38,874 bases of DNA from Lautropia sp. SCN 69-89 (GTDB lineage Bacteria; Pseudomonadota; Gammaproteobacteria; Burkholderiales; Burkholderiaceae_E), in contig MEED01000007.1 in the NCBI GenBank assembly GCA_001724855.1, forward strand, positions 1 to 38,874. The letters are read 5' to 3'. A program made the translations under genes and the position numbers. Shown one piece after another: positions 23,384 through 32,827 of the stretch; within the stretch, counting starts at the first letter, position 1; each line of letters begins with the position of its first letter. The notes under the pieces were generated by a model. That model ran no database searches. It worked only from the letters and a program-made list of their open reading frames with translations, and was not told the origin of the DNA.

Positions 23384-25900
23384 ATGAGCACGATCCCGAC
23401 CGATCGAACCGGGGATGTTTCCGACGGCTCCCCGCCATTCCCGTACCGTCACGAAGCAGGTGCCTCGCTGCCGACGCATGAAATGCACCGCCTCGCGGCA
23501 GCGGCGGCGAGGGCACGACTGCGCGACGAAGACTTCGCACGGTGGACGAAGGGTTTCGGTGCGATACGTCACGACGATCAGACGCAGTTGCGCGTTCGTC
23601 GCCTGGTGCACGAGGTGGCACTGGAGCGCGAGCCCGCTGATGCGTCTGCCGACGTGTGGCGACTCTTCGCCGCCGCCGACCGCCTCGCCAGCGCAGCGAT
23701 GTGGCTCGTCGTGCACATGAGCTATGCCCGGAAGGTACGACTCGACGGAGAGCCTGTACAAGCCGGTGATTTCAAGAAGACGCCCGAGGGGCACGTCGGC
23801 GGATCGCTGAACATGGTCCCCGCATACGTCGGTTATCTGCTCGCCAACGCGCTCACCGGGCGGACGCGTTCATGGCTGATGGGGCAGGGACACAGTGTTG
23901 CGGCCATCGAGGCCGTGAATGCGCTGACGAGCAACCTGCATCCCGAACAGTCAGCGCGCTACGACGTCTCCGATACGGGCCTTTCCCGCCTGTGCGCCGA
24001 TTTTTACTCGTACGCGATCGACGCCGACGGCGAACCGGGCACGCCGCTCGGCAGTCATGTCAATGCGCACACGGCCGGAGGTCTCATCGAAGGCGGATAT
24101 CTCGGTTTCGCCGAGCTTCAATACGTGCACATGCCGATGCCGGGCGAAACGCTCGTCGCTTTCCTGAGCGACGGTTCGTTCGAGGAGCAACGGGGTGCGG
24201 ACTGGGCTCCGCGCTGGTGGCGGGCGCAGGACACGGGGCTGGCGGTGCCGATCATGATCCTCAACGGCCGCCGCATCGAGCAGCGCAGCTCGATGGAACA
24301 GGATGGGGGCGTCGCCTGGTTCACCGATCATTTGCGCCTGAACGGCTTTGACCCGATCGTCATCGATGGCACCGATCCCGCTGCCTTTGCATGGGCCATC
24401 CTGGAGGCGGAAGCACGCCTGGCTGCGTGCGCGGCCGCCGCCCACGCGGGTGCGCTCGAATATCCCGCCGCCCTTCACTACACGATTGCGCAGGCCCCCA
24501 AGGGGTACGGATTCCCCGGCGCCGGGACGAATCTTTCGCACAACCTGCCGTTGGGCGCGAACCCTGCGCTCGACGAGCAGGCGCGAACCCGCTTCAACGA
24601 GGCGGCACGAAAACTCTGGGTGCCGCCGGACGAGCTCTCGCAGTCGCTGCGCCGATTGTCCAATCACGAGTCGCAACGGCGCCCGTTGGAGCGCGACCAC
24701 CCGCTCGCCGTGCGCGACGTTCGTTGCGAACCGGCCGAGCTGCCCTGGCGCGATGCGGATTCCTCAGCGACCCGATCGCCGATGAGCGCGCTCGACGACG
24801 CGTTCATCGCGCTCGCGCAAGCAAATCCGACGTTGCGCGTGCGGATCGGAAACCCCGATGAATTGCGCAGCAACGGCATGGCTCGCACGCTCGAGCACTT
24901 CCGGCATCGAGTGGCCGAGCCGGAAGCGAACGTGCCGGAAGCGGTCGACGGCGCAGTAATTACCGCGCTCAACGAGGAGGCGGTCGTCTGCGCGGCGCTC
25001 GCCAACAAGGCGGGGCTGAATCTCGTCGTCAGTTACGAAGCGTTTGCGGTGAAGATGCTTGGCGCCATGCGTCAGGAGATGATTTTCGCTCGCGGCCAGG
25101 CGGCGGCGGGACGCCCACCGCGCTGGCTTTCGGTGCCAATCGTCGTCAGTTCTCACACTTGGGAGAACGGCAAGAATGAGCTGTCGCACCAGGATCCGAC
25201 GTTATGCGAAGCGTGGATGGCCGAGCCCCCCGATCGTGCCCGGGTTGTATTTCCGCCCGACTGGAACGCGGCGCTCGCCTGCATGGATGCCTGCTACCGC
25301 ACTCAGGGCCAGATATGGGTGATGGTCGTGCCGAAGCGACCCGTGCCGAGTGTATTGAATGAGGCGCAGGCTCGGCGACTTGCCGCACAAGGAATGTTGC
25401 GCCTGGTCGGCTCTGGTGCGTCCGAAGAGAAGCTCGTTCTGGTGGCGGTCGGCTCGTACCAACTCGTCGAGGTGCTTCGTGCATCGAAACGGTTGGCGCA
25501 GCACGCCGTGGCGCATGCAGTGGTCGTCGTCATCGAGCCCGGCAGATTCAAGACGCCGCACGACAGCGCCCAGGCCGGCGCTACCCTGACGGACGACGAC
25601 CTCGCCGAGATGTTTCCCGAGCACAGCGACGCGCGGATCGTTGTCTCGCACACGAGGCCTGAGCCGATCGCCGGCGCGCTTCGCCGGATCGACACCGGTC
25701 CGCGACGAACCTCGTACCTTGGCTTCATCAACCGCGGCGGAACGCTGGACACGTTCGGCATGTCGTTCGCGAATCGATGCACCTGGGCCCATGTGCTCGC
25801 GCGAGCGGCGGAGACGATGGGCGTTCCGTCGGAGAACTGGCTGGCGGCGCCCGAATGGGCTGCCGTGCAGGGGCACGGCGACCCGGAAACCTTGCGTTGA
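23384..25900 (+). CDS. divergent phosphoketolase/transketolase-family TPP enzyme
   Basis: This 838-aa protein fits the length and order of phosphoketolases. Its N-terminal TPP domain has GHVGGSLNMVPAYVGYL, GQGHSVAAIEAVNAL, GSHVNAHTAGGLIEGGYLG and SDGSFEEQRGADWAPRWWRAQ. A central domain carries NEEAVVCAALANKAGLNLVVSYEAFAVKMLG, and the C-terminal domain has GTLDTFGMSFANRCTWAHVL. Known Xfp proteins have GDGE(A/S)ETG where this has SDGSFEEQ, and GHWGT where this has GHVGG, so it is a distant branch, sometimes annotated as xylulose-5-phosphate 3-epimerase. The expected reaction is xylulose-5-P or fructose-6-P plus Pi to acetyl-P. The ATG at 23384 has AAGGGAGA upstream. Substrate is untested. Confidence 0.82.
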   Translation: MSTIPTDRTGDVSDGSPPFPYRHEAGASLPTHEMHRLAAAAARARLRDEDFARWTKGFGAIRHDDQTQLRVRRLVHEVALEREPADASADVWRLFAAADRLASAAMWLVVHMSYARKVRLDGEPVQAGDFKKTPEGHVGGSLNMVPAYVGYLLANALTGRTRSWLMGQGHSVAAIEAVNALTSNLHPEQSARYDVSDTGLSRLCADFYSYAIDADGEPGTPLGSHVNAHTAGGLIEGGYLGFAELQYVHMPMPGETLVAFLSDGSFEEQRGADWAPRWWRAQDTGLAVPIMILNGRRIEQRSSMEQDGGVAWFTDHLRLNGFDPIVIDGTDPAAFAWAILEAEARLAACAAAAHAGALEYPAALHYTIAQAPKGYGFPGAGTNLSHNLPLGANPALDEQARTRFNEAARKLWVPPDELSQSLRRLSNHESQRRPLERDHPLAVRDVRCEPAELPWRDADSSATRSPMSALDDAFIALAQANPTLRVRIGNPDELRSNGMARTLEHFRHRVAEPEANVPEAVDGAVITALNEEAVVCAALANKAGLNLVVSYEAFAVKMLGAMRQEMIFARGQAAAGRPPRWLSVPIVVSSHTWENGKNELSHQDPTLCEAWMAEPPDRARVVFPPDWNAALACMDACYRTQGQIWVMVVPKRPVPSVLNEAQARRLAAQGMLRLVGSGASEEKLVLVAVGSYQLVEVLRASKRLAQHAVAHAVVVVIEPGRFKTPHDSAQAGATLTDDDLAEMFPEHSDARIVVSHTRPEPIAGALRRIDTGPRRTSYLGFINRGGTLDTFGMSFANRCTWAHVLARAAETMGVPSENWLAAPEWAAVQGHGDPETLR

Positions 25901-25906
25901 ACCACC

Positions 25907-26539
25907 ATGGCCGATTCCGCGAAACCTCCCGTTCCAGCGAAACCCATCGATCGACCCGATGCTTCGCGCCGCCGCATCACCTGGATGACGACCGGCGTCG
26001 GTGGCGCCGGAGTGGTCGCTGCCGGCGTTCCGTTCGTTGCGTCGTTCGCGCCGAGCGAACGCGCGAAGGCGGTCGGCGCGCCGGTTACGGCGTCGATCGC
26101 CGGCCTGCGGGAAGAGAAACTGATGACCGTCGAATGGCGGGGAAAGCCGGTATGGATCCTTCGACGCAGTCCCGCTCAGCTGGAAAGCCTGCAGTCGCAG
26201 GAATTGCACGCATTGCTGGTCGATCCGTTGTCGCACCGCGCCGAACAGCAGCCTCCCTATGCCTCGAATCCGTATCGTTCGATTCGTCCGGAGATCGGCG
26301 TCTACGTGGCGATTTGCACGCATCTCGGCTGTATTCCCACGTACCGCCCGGACGTCAACGCGCCCGACCTTCGTCCCCGCTGGCCGGGCGGCTTCTTCTG
26401 TCCGTGTCACGGCTCGTATTTCGATCTCGCCGCCCGCGTCTATCGCAACGTGCCCGCGCCGACGAATCTGGTCGTTCCTCCGTACCGCTTCGTCTCCGAC
26501 GCCGTCATCGAAATCGGCGTAGATCCGAAATCCACTTGA
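25907..26539 (+). CDS. Rieske iron-sulfur subunit of ubiquinol-cytochrome c reductase type
   Basis: The 210-aa protein has SRRRITWM and a hydrophobic helix (about 27-48), the membrane anchor/Tat-like signal of bacterial bc1 Rieske proteins. The 2Fe-2S ligand motifs follow, CTHLGCIP and CPCHGSYFD (two Cys and two His, plus the disulfide Cys pair). It would pass electrons from quinol to cytochrome c1. No cytochrome b or c1 gene is adjacent, which is unusual, so it may substitute for the chromosomal subunit or serve another complex. It starts 6 bp after the phosphoketolase stop. Confidence 0.92.
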   Translation: MADSAKPPVPAKPIDRPDASRRRITWMTTGVGGAGVVAAGVPFVASFAPSERAKAVGAPVTASIAGLREEKLMTVEWRGKPVWILRRSPAQLESLQSQELHALLVDPLSHRAEQQPPYASNPYRSIRPEIGVYVAICTHLGCIPTYRPDVNAPDLRPRWPGGFFCPCHGSYFDLAARVYRNVPAPTNLVVPPYRFVSDAVIEIGVDPKST

Positions 26540-26546
26540 GGTAGTG

Positions 26547-27908
26547 ATGCAACTCGCCTTCCATGGCGCTGCCGGAACGGTCACCGGCTCCCGGACGCTG
26601 GTGACGCACGGGGGCCGCAATGTTCTCGTCGACTGCGGTCTGTTCCAGGGTTACAAGAACCTGCGGTTGATGAACTGGGACCCTTTCCCGTTCGACCCGG
26701 GCGCGCTTGAAGCGGTCGTCCTGACGCACGCGCATCTCGATCATTCGGGAGCTCTTCCTCTTCTGTTCAAGCGGGGTTTCACCGGCCCCGTGTTCGCGAC
26801 GCCGGCGACCATCGAGCTTTGCGAGATCCTGCTGCGCGACAGCGGGCGGCTGCAGGAAGAGGATGCCGAGTACGCCAATCGGCGCAAGACGTCGAAACAC
26901 CGACCCGCATTGCCGCTGTACACGGAAGACGATGCGCAGCGATCCCTACGCCTGTTCCGAGCGCTGCCGTTCGAGGAGGAGCGAGAGATTGCGACCGGCA
27001 TTCGCGTGCGGCTGCAGGGCGCGGGGCACATTCTCGGCGCCGCCTCGGTCCGGCTTTCGGCGAACGCCACCTCCGTACTGTTCTCGGGCGACCTCGGTCG
27101 ACCCGATGACCCGATCATGAATGCACCGGCCCCGATCGGAAAGGCGGATTACGTGGTCGTCGAGTCGACTTATGGAGATCGCCTGCACGAAGCGCAGGAT
27201 GTCGAGGCGGTCCTCGGCGACACGATACGACGCACGGCCGCACGCGGCGGGACCGTGCTCATCCCGGCCTTCGCCGTCGGTCGCGCGCAGTCGCTGCTCT
27301 ACGCGATCTATCGCCTGAAGCAAAGGCGCGCCATTCCCGACCTTCCGGTTTTTCTGAACAGCCCGATGGCGATCGACATGACCGACATTTACCACCGGCA
27401 TCGAGCGGAGCATCGATTATCCGACGCCGAGTGCGCCGGCATGTGCAAAGTGGCGACGATGGTGAGGAGCGTCGAAGAATCGCGTGCGCTCAACGCGATG
27501 ACGTATCCGGCCGTAATCGTCTCGGCCAGTGGAATGGCCACCGGGGGGCGCGTCCTGCATCATCTGAAGACACTCGCGCCCGATCGCCGCAACACGGTCG
27601 TCTTTGCGGGGTACCAGGCGGCAGGAACGCGCGGCGCACGGATGGTCGCTGGCGAGAGCAGCATCCGGATCCACGGACAGGACATCCCCGTGCGTGCAGA
27701 GGTGATGAGCCTGGAGGGCATTTCCGCGCACGCCGACGCCCGTCAGATCGTCCAGTGGCTCGCCACCGCGCAGCGTCCACCGCGCCGGGTATACCTGACC
27801 CATGGCGAACCGGGGCCAGCCGACACGCTGCGCCAGCGTATCGAACGCGAACTCGGCTGGGATGCCTACGCGCCGCGGCTCGGCCAGACGATCGAGGTCG
27901 AATCGTGA
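26547..27908 (+). CDS. metallo-beta-lactamase/beta-CASP hydrolase, probable RNA-processing nuclease
   Basis: This 453-aa protein has the MBL motifs [12 protein letters not shown] (HxHxDH), [10 protein letters not shown] and SGDLGRPDD for two zinc ions, then ESTYGDR. The beta-CASP domain has [16 protein letters not shown] and [11 protein letters not shown] with the late catalytic-site His. Bacterial relatives (of the TTHA0252/RNase J-like type) cut or trim RNA. A GTG one codon upstream is an alternative start. Its stop overlaps the start of the phosphorylase gene (GTGA), implying coupled synthesis. Confidence 0.9.
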   Translation: MQLAFHGAAGTVTGSRTLVTHGGRNVLVDCGLFQGYKNLRLMNWDPFPFDPGALEAVVLTHAHLDHSGALPLLFKRGFTGPVFATPATIELCEILLRDSGRLQEEDAEYANRRKTSKHRPALPLYTEDDAQRSLRLFRALPFEEEREIATGIRVRLQGAGHILGAASVRLSANATSVLFSGDLGRPDDPIMNAPAPIGKADYVVVESTYGDRLHEAQDVEAVLGDTIRRTAARGGTVLIPAFAVGRAQSLLYAIYRLKQRRAIPDLPVFLNSPMAIDMTDIYHRHRAEHRLSDAECAGMCKVATMVRSVEESRALNAMTYPAVIVSASGMATGGRVLHHLKTLAPDRRNTVVFAGYQAAGTRGARMVAGESSIRIHGQDIPVRAEVMSLEGISAHADARQIVQWLATAQRPPRRVYLTHGEPGPADTLRQRIERELGWDAYAPRLGQTIEVES

Positions 27909-29446
27909 GCGTGCGGCCTCTCGATACGGTCGACGTGCCCTCGTCGGACGCGTTGCGTCTTCGAACCCTCGGCATCGATACGCACGACGAGCATGTCGTC
28001 TACATGCACCGCGACTGCCACGTTTGCCGCGCCGAGGGCTTCACTGCACTGGCACGCGTCGAAGTAAGGCTGCACGAGCGGCGAATCGTCGCTACGCTGA
28101 ACGTCGTCGACTCCGATCTCGTCGGTGTGCATGAAGCGGGACTATCAACCAGCGCGTGGCGGGCGCTGCAAGCGAGCGATCGGGAGTCGGTGTGGGTATC
28201 GCACGCGCCCACGCTCGACTCGCTGAGTGCGTTGCGCTCCAAGATCTACGGCAACCGCCTCGATGCTCGCGCGTTCGCGTCCGTCGTCGGCGATATCGCC
28301 TCGGGCAATTACGCGGATGTGCACATCGCCGCGTTCCTCAGTGCGTGCGCCGGCGGGCGCATGTCTCTGGAGGAGACCGTCGACCTCACCCGGGCGATGG
28401 TCGGCGCCGGTGACATCCTTTCGTGGGGGAAGACTCCGATCGCGGACAAGCACTCGGTCGGCGGTCTGCCCGGCAACCGCACCACGCCGATCGTGGTCGC
28501 GATCGTGGCTGCGGCCGGGCTGACGATTCCCAAGACGTCGTCGCGCGCGATCACTTCGCCGGCAGGCACGGCCGACGTCATGGACGTGCTTACCCGCGTC
28601 GACCTCGACACGCGCGAGATGCGCGAGGTCGTCGACCGCGAAGGCGGTTGCCTCGTCTGGGGCGGCGCGATCAATCTGAGCCCGGCCGACGACATCCTGA
28701 TCCGGGTTGCACGCCCGCTGGACATCGACGGCGACGCGCAGCTTGTCGCCTCCGTGTTGTCGAAGAAGATCGCCGCCGGTGCGAGCCACGTCCTGATCGA
28801 CATGCCCGTCGGTCCGACGGCAAAGGTGCGCAGCGCCAGCGACGCGGATCGGCTCCAGGTGCTGCTCGAGCAGGTTGCCGCCGCTTTCGGGCTGCAGACA
28901 AGCGTGCAGCGTACCGATGGCAATCAGCCGGTCGGTCGGGGAATCGGGCCGGCACTCGAGGCGCGCGACGTCCTCGCGGTGTTGCGTCGCAGCCCCGATG
29001 CACCGGCGGACTTGCGCAGTCGGGCGCTGAAGCTGGCCGCCGAGGTGCTCGAACTGTGCGGTGACAGCCCTGCGGGAACCGGCGAAGCACGAGCATCCAG
29101 CCTGCTCGACAGCGGTGCGGCATGGGCGAAGTTCCGTGCGATCTGCCAGGCACAAGGCGCGTTTCGCGAGCCCGATGTCGCGCCGTTGATCGACCCGATA
29201 CCGGCGGGTCGGGTCGGACGCATCACCGCCATCGATTGCCGCCGGCTCGCCCGCGTCGCGAAACTGGCGGGAGCGCCGAATGTTCCGGTGGCCGGTCTGG
29301 AGCTGCATGTCCGACTCGGTGACCTCGTGCAGCGCGATACGCCGCTGCTCACGCTGCATGCGCGAGCACCTGGGGAGCTGGCCTACGCGAAGCGGTACCT
29401 CGCCTCGCATCCGGTCGTCTCGCTCGGCCCAGTGGAGGCACCATGA
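27905..29446 (+). CDS. thymidine phosphorylase-family protein, AMP phosphorylase-like long form
   Basis: This 513-aa protein belongs to the archaeal-type thymidine/AMP phosphorylases. An extra N-terminal domain of about 90 residues, absent from DeoA, precedes the catalytic part: [35 protein letters not shown] (phosphate/nucleotide loop), [18 protein letters not shown] and [14 protein letters not shown]. In archaea the long form phosphorolyses AMP, CMP or UMP to base plus ribose-1,5-bisphosphate. Bacterial members are annotated as putative thymidine phosphorylase. The start is GTG overlapping the upstream stop; its own stop overlaps the PRPP-synthetase start. Substrate specificity (nucleoside versus nucleotide) is undecided. 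Confidence 0.88.
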   Translation: MSVRPLDTVDVPSSDALRLRTLGIDTHDEHVVYMHRDCHVCRAEGFTALARVEVRLHERRIVATLNVVDSDLVGVHEAGLSTSAWRALQASDRESVWVSHAPTLDSLSALRSKIYGNRLDARAFASVVGDIASGNYADVHIAAFLSACAGGRMSLEETVDLTRAMVGAGDILSWGKTPIADKHSVGGLPGNRTTPIVVAIVAAAGLTIPKTSSRAITSPAGTADVMDVLTRVDLDTREMREVVDREGGCLVWGGAINLSPADDILIRVARPLDIDGDAQLVASVLSKKIAAGASHVLIDMPVGPTAKVRSASDADRLQVLLEQVAAAFGLQTSVQRTDGNQPVGRGIGPALEARDVLAVLRRSPDAPADLRSRALKLAAEVLELCGDSPAGTGEARASSLLDSGAAWAKFRAICQAQGAFREPDVAPLIDPIPAGRVGRITAIDCRRLARVAKLAGAPNVPVAGLELHVRLGDLVQRDTPLLTLHARAPGELAYAKRYLASHPVVSLGPVEAP

Positions 29447-30354
29447 ACCCGGTCATTCTGGCGATGCCGGGTAACGAGCGCGTGGCCGATGCGCTTGCCG
29501 CTGTGCTTAGCTTCGATCGAGGCGCTGCCAGCGTGCGACGCTTTCCGGACGGTGAATCGCACGTCCGGGTGGAGTCTCCGCTCGAGCATCGCCATGCGCT
29601 GATCGTATGCACGCTCGACCGACCGGACGACAAGCTCGTGGCGCTGCTGCTGCTTGCCTCAGCGGCGCGCGACAGCGGGGCGCGCTCGATCGGCCTGGTG
29701 GCGCCGTACCTTGCCTATATGCGCCAGGACCACCGCTTTCACCCCGGCGAAACGATCAGTACACGACATTTTGCCGAATGGATTTCGCGCCGGTTCGACT
29801 GGCTCGTTACGGTCGATCCGCACCTGCATCGGATCAAGGAGCTGTCCGAGGTATACACGATCCCGACTCGCGTCGTGCATGCTGCCGACAGCATTGCCCG
29901 CTGGGTCGGTTCCGAGGTCGAGCGGCCCCTTCTCGTGGGTCCCGACGAGGAAAGCAATCAGTGGGTGGCCGATGTCGCGCAGCGCGCCGGCGTGCCGTTC
30001 ACCGTGCTCGAGAAGACGCGTCGCGGCGATCGCGACGTGGAGGTGTCGGTGCCGGATGTCGCCCGATGGCGCAGCCACACCCCGGTGCTGGTCGACGACA
30101 TCGTGTCGACCGCCCGGACGATGATCGAAACGGTTCGTCACCTGCGGCAGGCGATGACTGAGCCGCCCGTGTGCGTGGGCGTTCATGCGATCTTCGCCGG
30201 TGCTGCGTTCGACGACCTCAGGCGCGCTGGCGCGGGAACGATCGTCAGTTGCGACACGATCGCCCATCCGTCGAATCGCATCGAACTCAGTGCTGCGATC
30301 GCCGACGGCGTGCGCGCTCTGATGCCGACCTCGTTCCGGGAGATCTCGCCATGA
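29443..30354 (+). CDS. ribose-phosphate pyrophosphokinase (PRPP synthetase) family protein
   Basis: This 303-aa protein has the N-terminal and C-terminal phosphoribosyltransferase folds of Prs. Key parts are [32 protein letters not shown] (the flexible loop, normally RQDR/RKDR), VDPHLHRI and the PRPP loop [14 protein letters not shown] (usually VDD.VDTAGT). These changes place it in a divergent branch. The housekeeping Prs makes PRPP from ribose-5-P and ATP; this copy may use a product of the upstream phosphorylase. It shares 4-bp overlaps with both neighbouring genes, so the three-gene block MBL-phosphorylase-Prs is coupled. Confidence 0.88.
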   Translation: MNPVILAMPGNERVADALAAVLSFDRGAASVRRFPDGESHVRVESPLEHRHALIVCTLDRPDDKLVALLLLASAARDSGARSIGLVAPYLAYMRQDHRFHPGETISTRHFAEWISRRFDWLVTVDPHLHRIKELSEVYTIPTRVVHAADSIARWVGSEVERPLLVGPDEESNQWVADVAQRAGVPFTVLEKTRRGDRDVEVSVPDVARWRSHTPVLVDDIVSTARTMIETVRHLRQAMTEPPVCVGVHAIFAGAAFDDLRRAGAGTIVSCDTIAHPSNRIELSAAIADGVRALMPTSFREISP

Positions 30355-30611
30355 CCCCGCTTCGCGCCGGATCCACGCTTGCCATCACGGTCGCAGTCTT
30401 CTATTTCGCCTGCGCGCTGATCTGGACACTGGCGCCACAAGCCTCGCTGACGTGGATGAACAGCCTTTTCCACGGGCTCGACTTCACGACCATGATGCGG
30501 CCGCGCGCGTTCACCTGGGGCGGCTTTCTCTATGCAATCGTCGTCCTGGCGATCTCGGGGCTCGCGCTCGGCGCCTTCTACAACTGGCTGGCTTCGCGGC
30601 TGAATGTGTAG
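30351..30611 (+). CDS. DUF5676-like small membrane protein
   Basis: This 86-aa protein has two membrane helices (about 9-27 and 58-78) separated by TWMNSLFHGLDFTTM, and ends AFYNWLASRLNV. This fits DUF5676 membrane proteins in length and pattern. The ATG overlaps the PRPP-synthetase stop (ATGA). Function unknown; such proteins occur near copper and stress genes. Confidence 0.75.
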   Translation: MTPLRAGSTLAITVAVFYFACALIWTLAPQASLTWMNSLFHGLDFTTMMRPRAFTWGGFLYAIVVLAISGLALGAFYNWLASRLNV

Positions 30612-30638
30612 CCGCCGCGGAGCGCCTGGAATGTACGA

Positions 30639-32276
30639 ATGAATGCGGGCGAACTGGCCCGCCTTCGGGAGATCGCGCGGGTAGCGGTCGCCAAAGGTTG
30701 GAGACACTACGCCGAGCAACTCGGCTTCCGGGCCGACCGAGGCGATCGCTCCTCGAGGTCGGCAAGCGACGCAACCCGCCTGCGCGAGGCGCTCGAGGAG
30801 CTGGGGCCGACTTTCGTCAAGTTCGGCCAGATGCTCTCGCAGCGCGAGGATCTCTTCCCGGACGCGTTCGTGGCGGAGTTGCGCGGGCTGCAGGACCGAG
30901 TCGGATCGTTCCCGGCCGAAGTTTCAAGACGGATCATCGAAGACGAGACCGGGCGCACGATCGGCGAGTTGTTTAGCCGTTTCAAGGACGAACCGATGGC
31001 TGCGGCATCGATGGCGCAGGTGCACTGCGCAGTGCTGCCCGACGGAACGGACGTGATCGTCAAGGTGCAGCGCCCCGATCTCGAGCGGACCGTCGAGGCC
31101 GACATTGCCGTCCTGAAGCGGCTCGTGCGCATGCTCTCCGGATTGCTTCCCGCTCTTCGCGCACTGAATCTGGCGGAGCTGGTGGACGAGTTCTCCGTCA
31201 CGCTGCGAGGCGAGCTGGACTTCGAGCAGGAGGCGCGCAATGCCGAGCGCTTCGCGGAGCTCAACCGCGGCGAGCCCCTCGTGTACGTGCCCCGGATTTT
31301 CTGGCACGCCACCACCCGTCGCGTGCTCACGATGGAGCACAGCACCGGTCAGCGAGCCGATGCGCCTCACGGCGCGAGCGAGGACCCGCGCGCCCTGGCG
31401 CAGTCGCTCATGCGCGTCTTTCTGGCTCAGGTCTTCGAGCAGGGCGTCTTCCATGCGGACCCGCATCCGGGGAACGTCTTCGTTCTGCCCGATGGTCGGC
31501 TGTGCTTTCATGATTTCGGTGCGATCGGCGAGTTGTCGCCCCGCGTGCAAGAGAGCCTGCGGCAGCTGTTTCTCGCTGTGATGGCGCGCGATCCGGATTG
31601 GGTGGCAAGCGCCTATATCGGCATGGGGGGTGCCAGCGCCGAACTGGACCGCGCAGCATTCGTCAGCGACCTCTCCGCTGCGCTCGATCGCTACTATCGC
31701 GCCTCGGGAGCGGGGCGCCATTCGTTCGGCGCCATCATTCACGAGTTCATTGGGCTGGGTCGCAGGCATCATATCCGGCTGTTGCGCGAGACTACTCTGC
31801 TGATGCGCGCGTTCGCGGAGCTGGAAAGCCTCGTTCAGCGGCTCGATCCGCAGTTCAGTTCGCTTGCGGCCTTCCAGGCGTATAGCGGCCGACTCGTCGC
31901 GCGCGCGTTGCGGCCCGAAGCCGGCGCAGCGCAGTTTGCGAAGTTGTACCGGTCGCTCGTGACGGTCCGCGAACTTACCGATGAGGCGCCGATCGCACTT
32001 CGCCGCCTCGCCGGTCGCCTCGAACGCGGCGAACCGCTGTTCGATATTCGCCACCAGAGCGGCCGGTCCGTCGAGCGCCACTTGCTGCAAGCGAGCAATC
32101 GGCTCGCCTTCGCGATGATCATCGCTTCGATCGTCGTCGGCTCGGCGCTTCTTCTCGCGTCCCATGCGGGCCCACATTGGGAAGGCCTCCCGGTGCTCGG
32201 CATCGTCGGCTTCGTTGCTGCCGCTGCGCTGGGCCTTGCGTGGGCAGTGCTCGCTCTGCGTTCGAGAGAGCTCTGA
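30639..32276 (+). CDS. UbiB/ABC1/AarF-family atypical protein kinase-like ATPase
   Basis: This 545-aa protein has the ABC1 hallmarks: GPTFVKFGQMLSQREDLFP (the KxGQ motif), AAASMAQVHCA (Ala-rich replacement of the glycine loop), VIVKVQRP (Lys), ELDFEQEARNAERF, FHADPHPGNVF (catalytic loop) and FHDFGAIG (metal-binding DFG). Two C-terminal helices (about 483-540) anchor it to the membrane. Family members support ubiquinone biosynthesis as ATPases. Its operon includes a Rieske protein, so a role in quinone supply under stress is plausible. It begins 27 bp after the previous gene. Confidence 0.92.
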   Translation: MNAGELARLREIARVAVAKGWRHYAEQLGFRADRGDRSSRSASDATRLREALEELGPTFVKFGQMLSQREDLFPDAFVAELRGLQDRVGSFPAEVSRRIIEDETGRTIGELFSRFKDEPMAAASMAQVHCAVLPDGTDVIVKVQRPDLERTVEADIAVLKRLVRMLSGLLPALRALNLAELVDEFSVTLRGELDFEQEARNAERFAELNRGEPLVYVPRIFWHATTRRVLTMEHSTGQRADAPHGASEDPRALAQSLMRVFLAQVFEQGVFHADPHPGNVFVLPDGRLCFHDFGAIGELSPRVQESLRQLFLAVMARDPDWVASAYIGMGGASAELDRAAFVSDLSAALDRYYRASGAGRHSFGAIIHEFIGLGRRHHIRLLRETTLLMRAFAELESLVQRLDPQFSSLAAFQAYSGRLVARALRPEAGAAQFAKLYRSLVTVRELTDEAPIALRRLAGRLERGEPLFDIRHQSGRSVERHLLQASNRLAFAMIIASIVVGSALLLASHAGPHWEGLPVLGIVGFVAAAALGLAWAVLALRSREL

Positions 32277-32304
32277 ATGCCTGGCGCAGCGACCGAAGCG
32301 CTAT

Positions 32305-32640
32305 TCAGGAGCCGAGTGCGTGCACCGGTCCGTAGAGGCGGTGTTTCGCCTCATGCTCGCCCCTGCTTTGGCCGGCAGCGGCGCGCTGTACCTGCTCGCG
32401 GGTCAACGTCGATGCGATCGGCTTCTCCGCGCCCGGAAACTCGAACGAGAGCGGAATACTCCCCGCGTTCTGCGCAGCCTGCAAATCGGCGATCACTTGC
32501 GCGCGCGTCGTCTTGCTCGGGGTCACATGGACGAACTGGTAGCCGATCTCGTTGTTCACGAACTCCACGCCGCTATCGGCGAAGGCGGGCACGCTCACCG
32601 ACAACACCGCTGCGGCGAACAACAAGGCTTTCGAGGACAT
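32305..32640 (-). CDS. DUF4148 exported protein
   Basis: The 111-aa product has a signal peptide (MSSKALLFAAAVLSVSVPAFA-DS) and the DUF4148-type core SGVEFVNNEIGYQFVHV, then KTTRAQVIADLQAAQNAG, common in Burkholderiales as small periplasmic proteins of unknown role. AAAGGAGT lies eight bases upstream of the ATG. It is on the opposite strand to both neighbours and shares a promoter region with ftsH. Confidence 0.8.
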   Translation of the reverse strand: MSSKALLFAAAVLSVSVPAFADSGVEFVNNEIGYQFVHVTPSKTTRAQVIADLQAAQNAGSIPLSFEFPGAEKPIASTLTREQVQRAAAGQSRGEHEAKHRLYGPVHALGS

Positions 32641-32702
32641 TTCGCTACTCCTTTCAGGTTTCGTGGTTCGCAGCGTCTGCTGCTGCGAGCGATGCGTTTT
32701 CG

Positions 32703-32731
32703 TGCATCACGGCTATCACTGTAGTGATGCA
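32703..32731. promoter_or_regulatory. inverted repeat TGCATCAC-N13-GTGATGCA, candidate operator
   Basis: An 8-bp perfect inverted repeat lies between the divergent DUF4148 and ftsH genes. A second overlapping palindrome, ATCACT-GT-AGTGAT (32715-32728), shares one arm. Three ATCAC half-sites in this arrangement suggest a dimeric regulator rather than a terminator, as no T-tract follows. Confidence 0.5.
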
Positions 32732-32827
32732 TCCCCAACGGCAATGTTTCACGACGATTACATTTCCTTCAGGTAGCTGCCCAACGACCGGATTCAGTTT
32801 CGACCGCTGAGCGCGGACAGGTGAGCC

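Noticed and set aside
28145-29410. Antisense open frame over the phosphorylase gene
   Set aside because: No start signal or domain; the sense gene has family motifs and coupled starts and stops.
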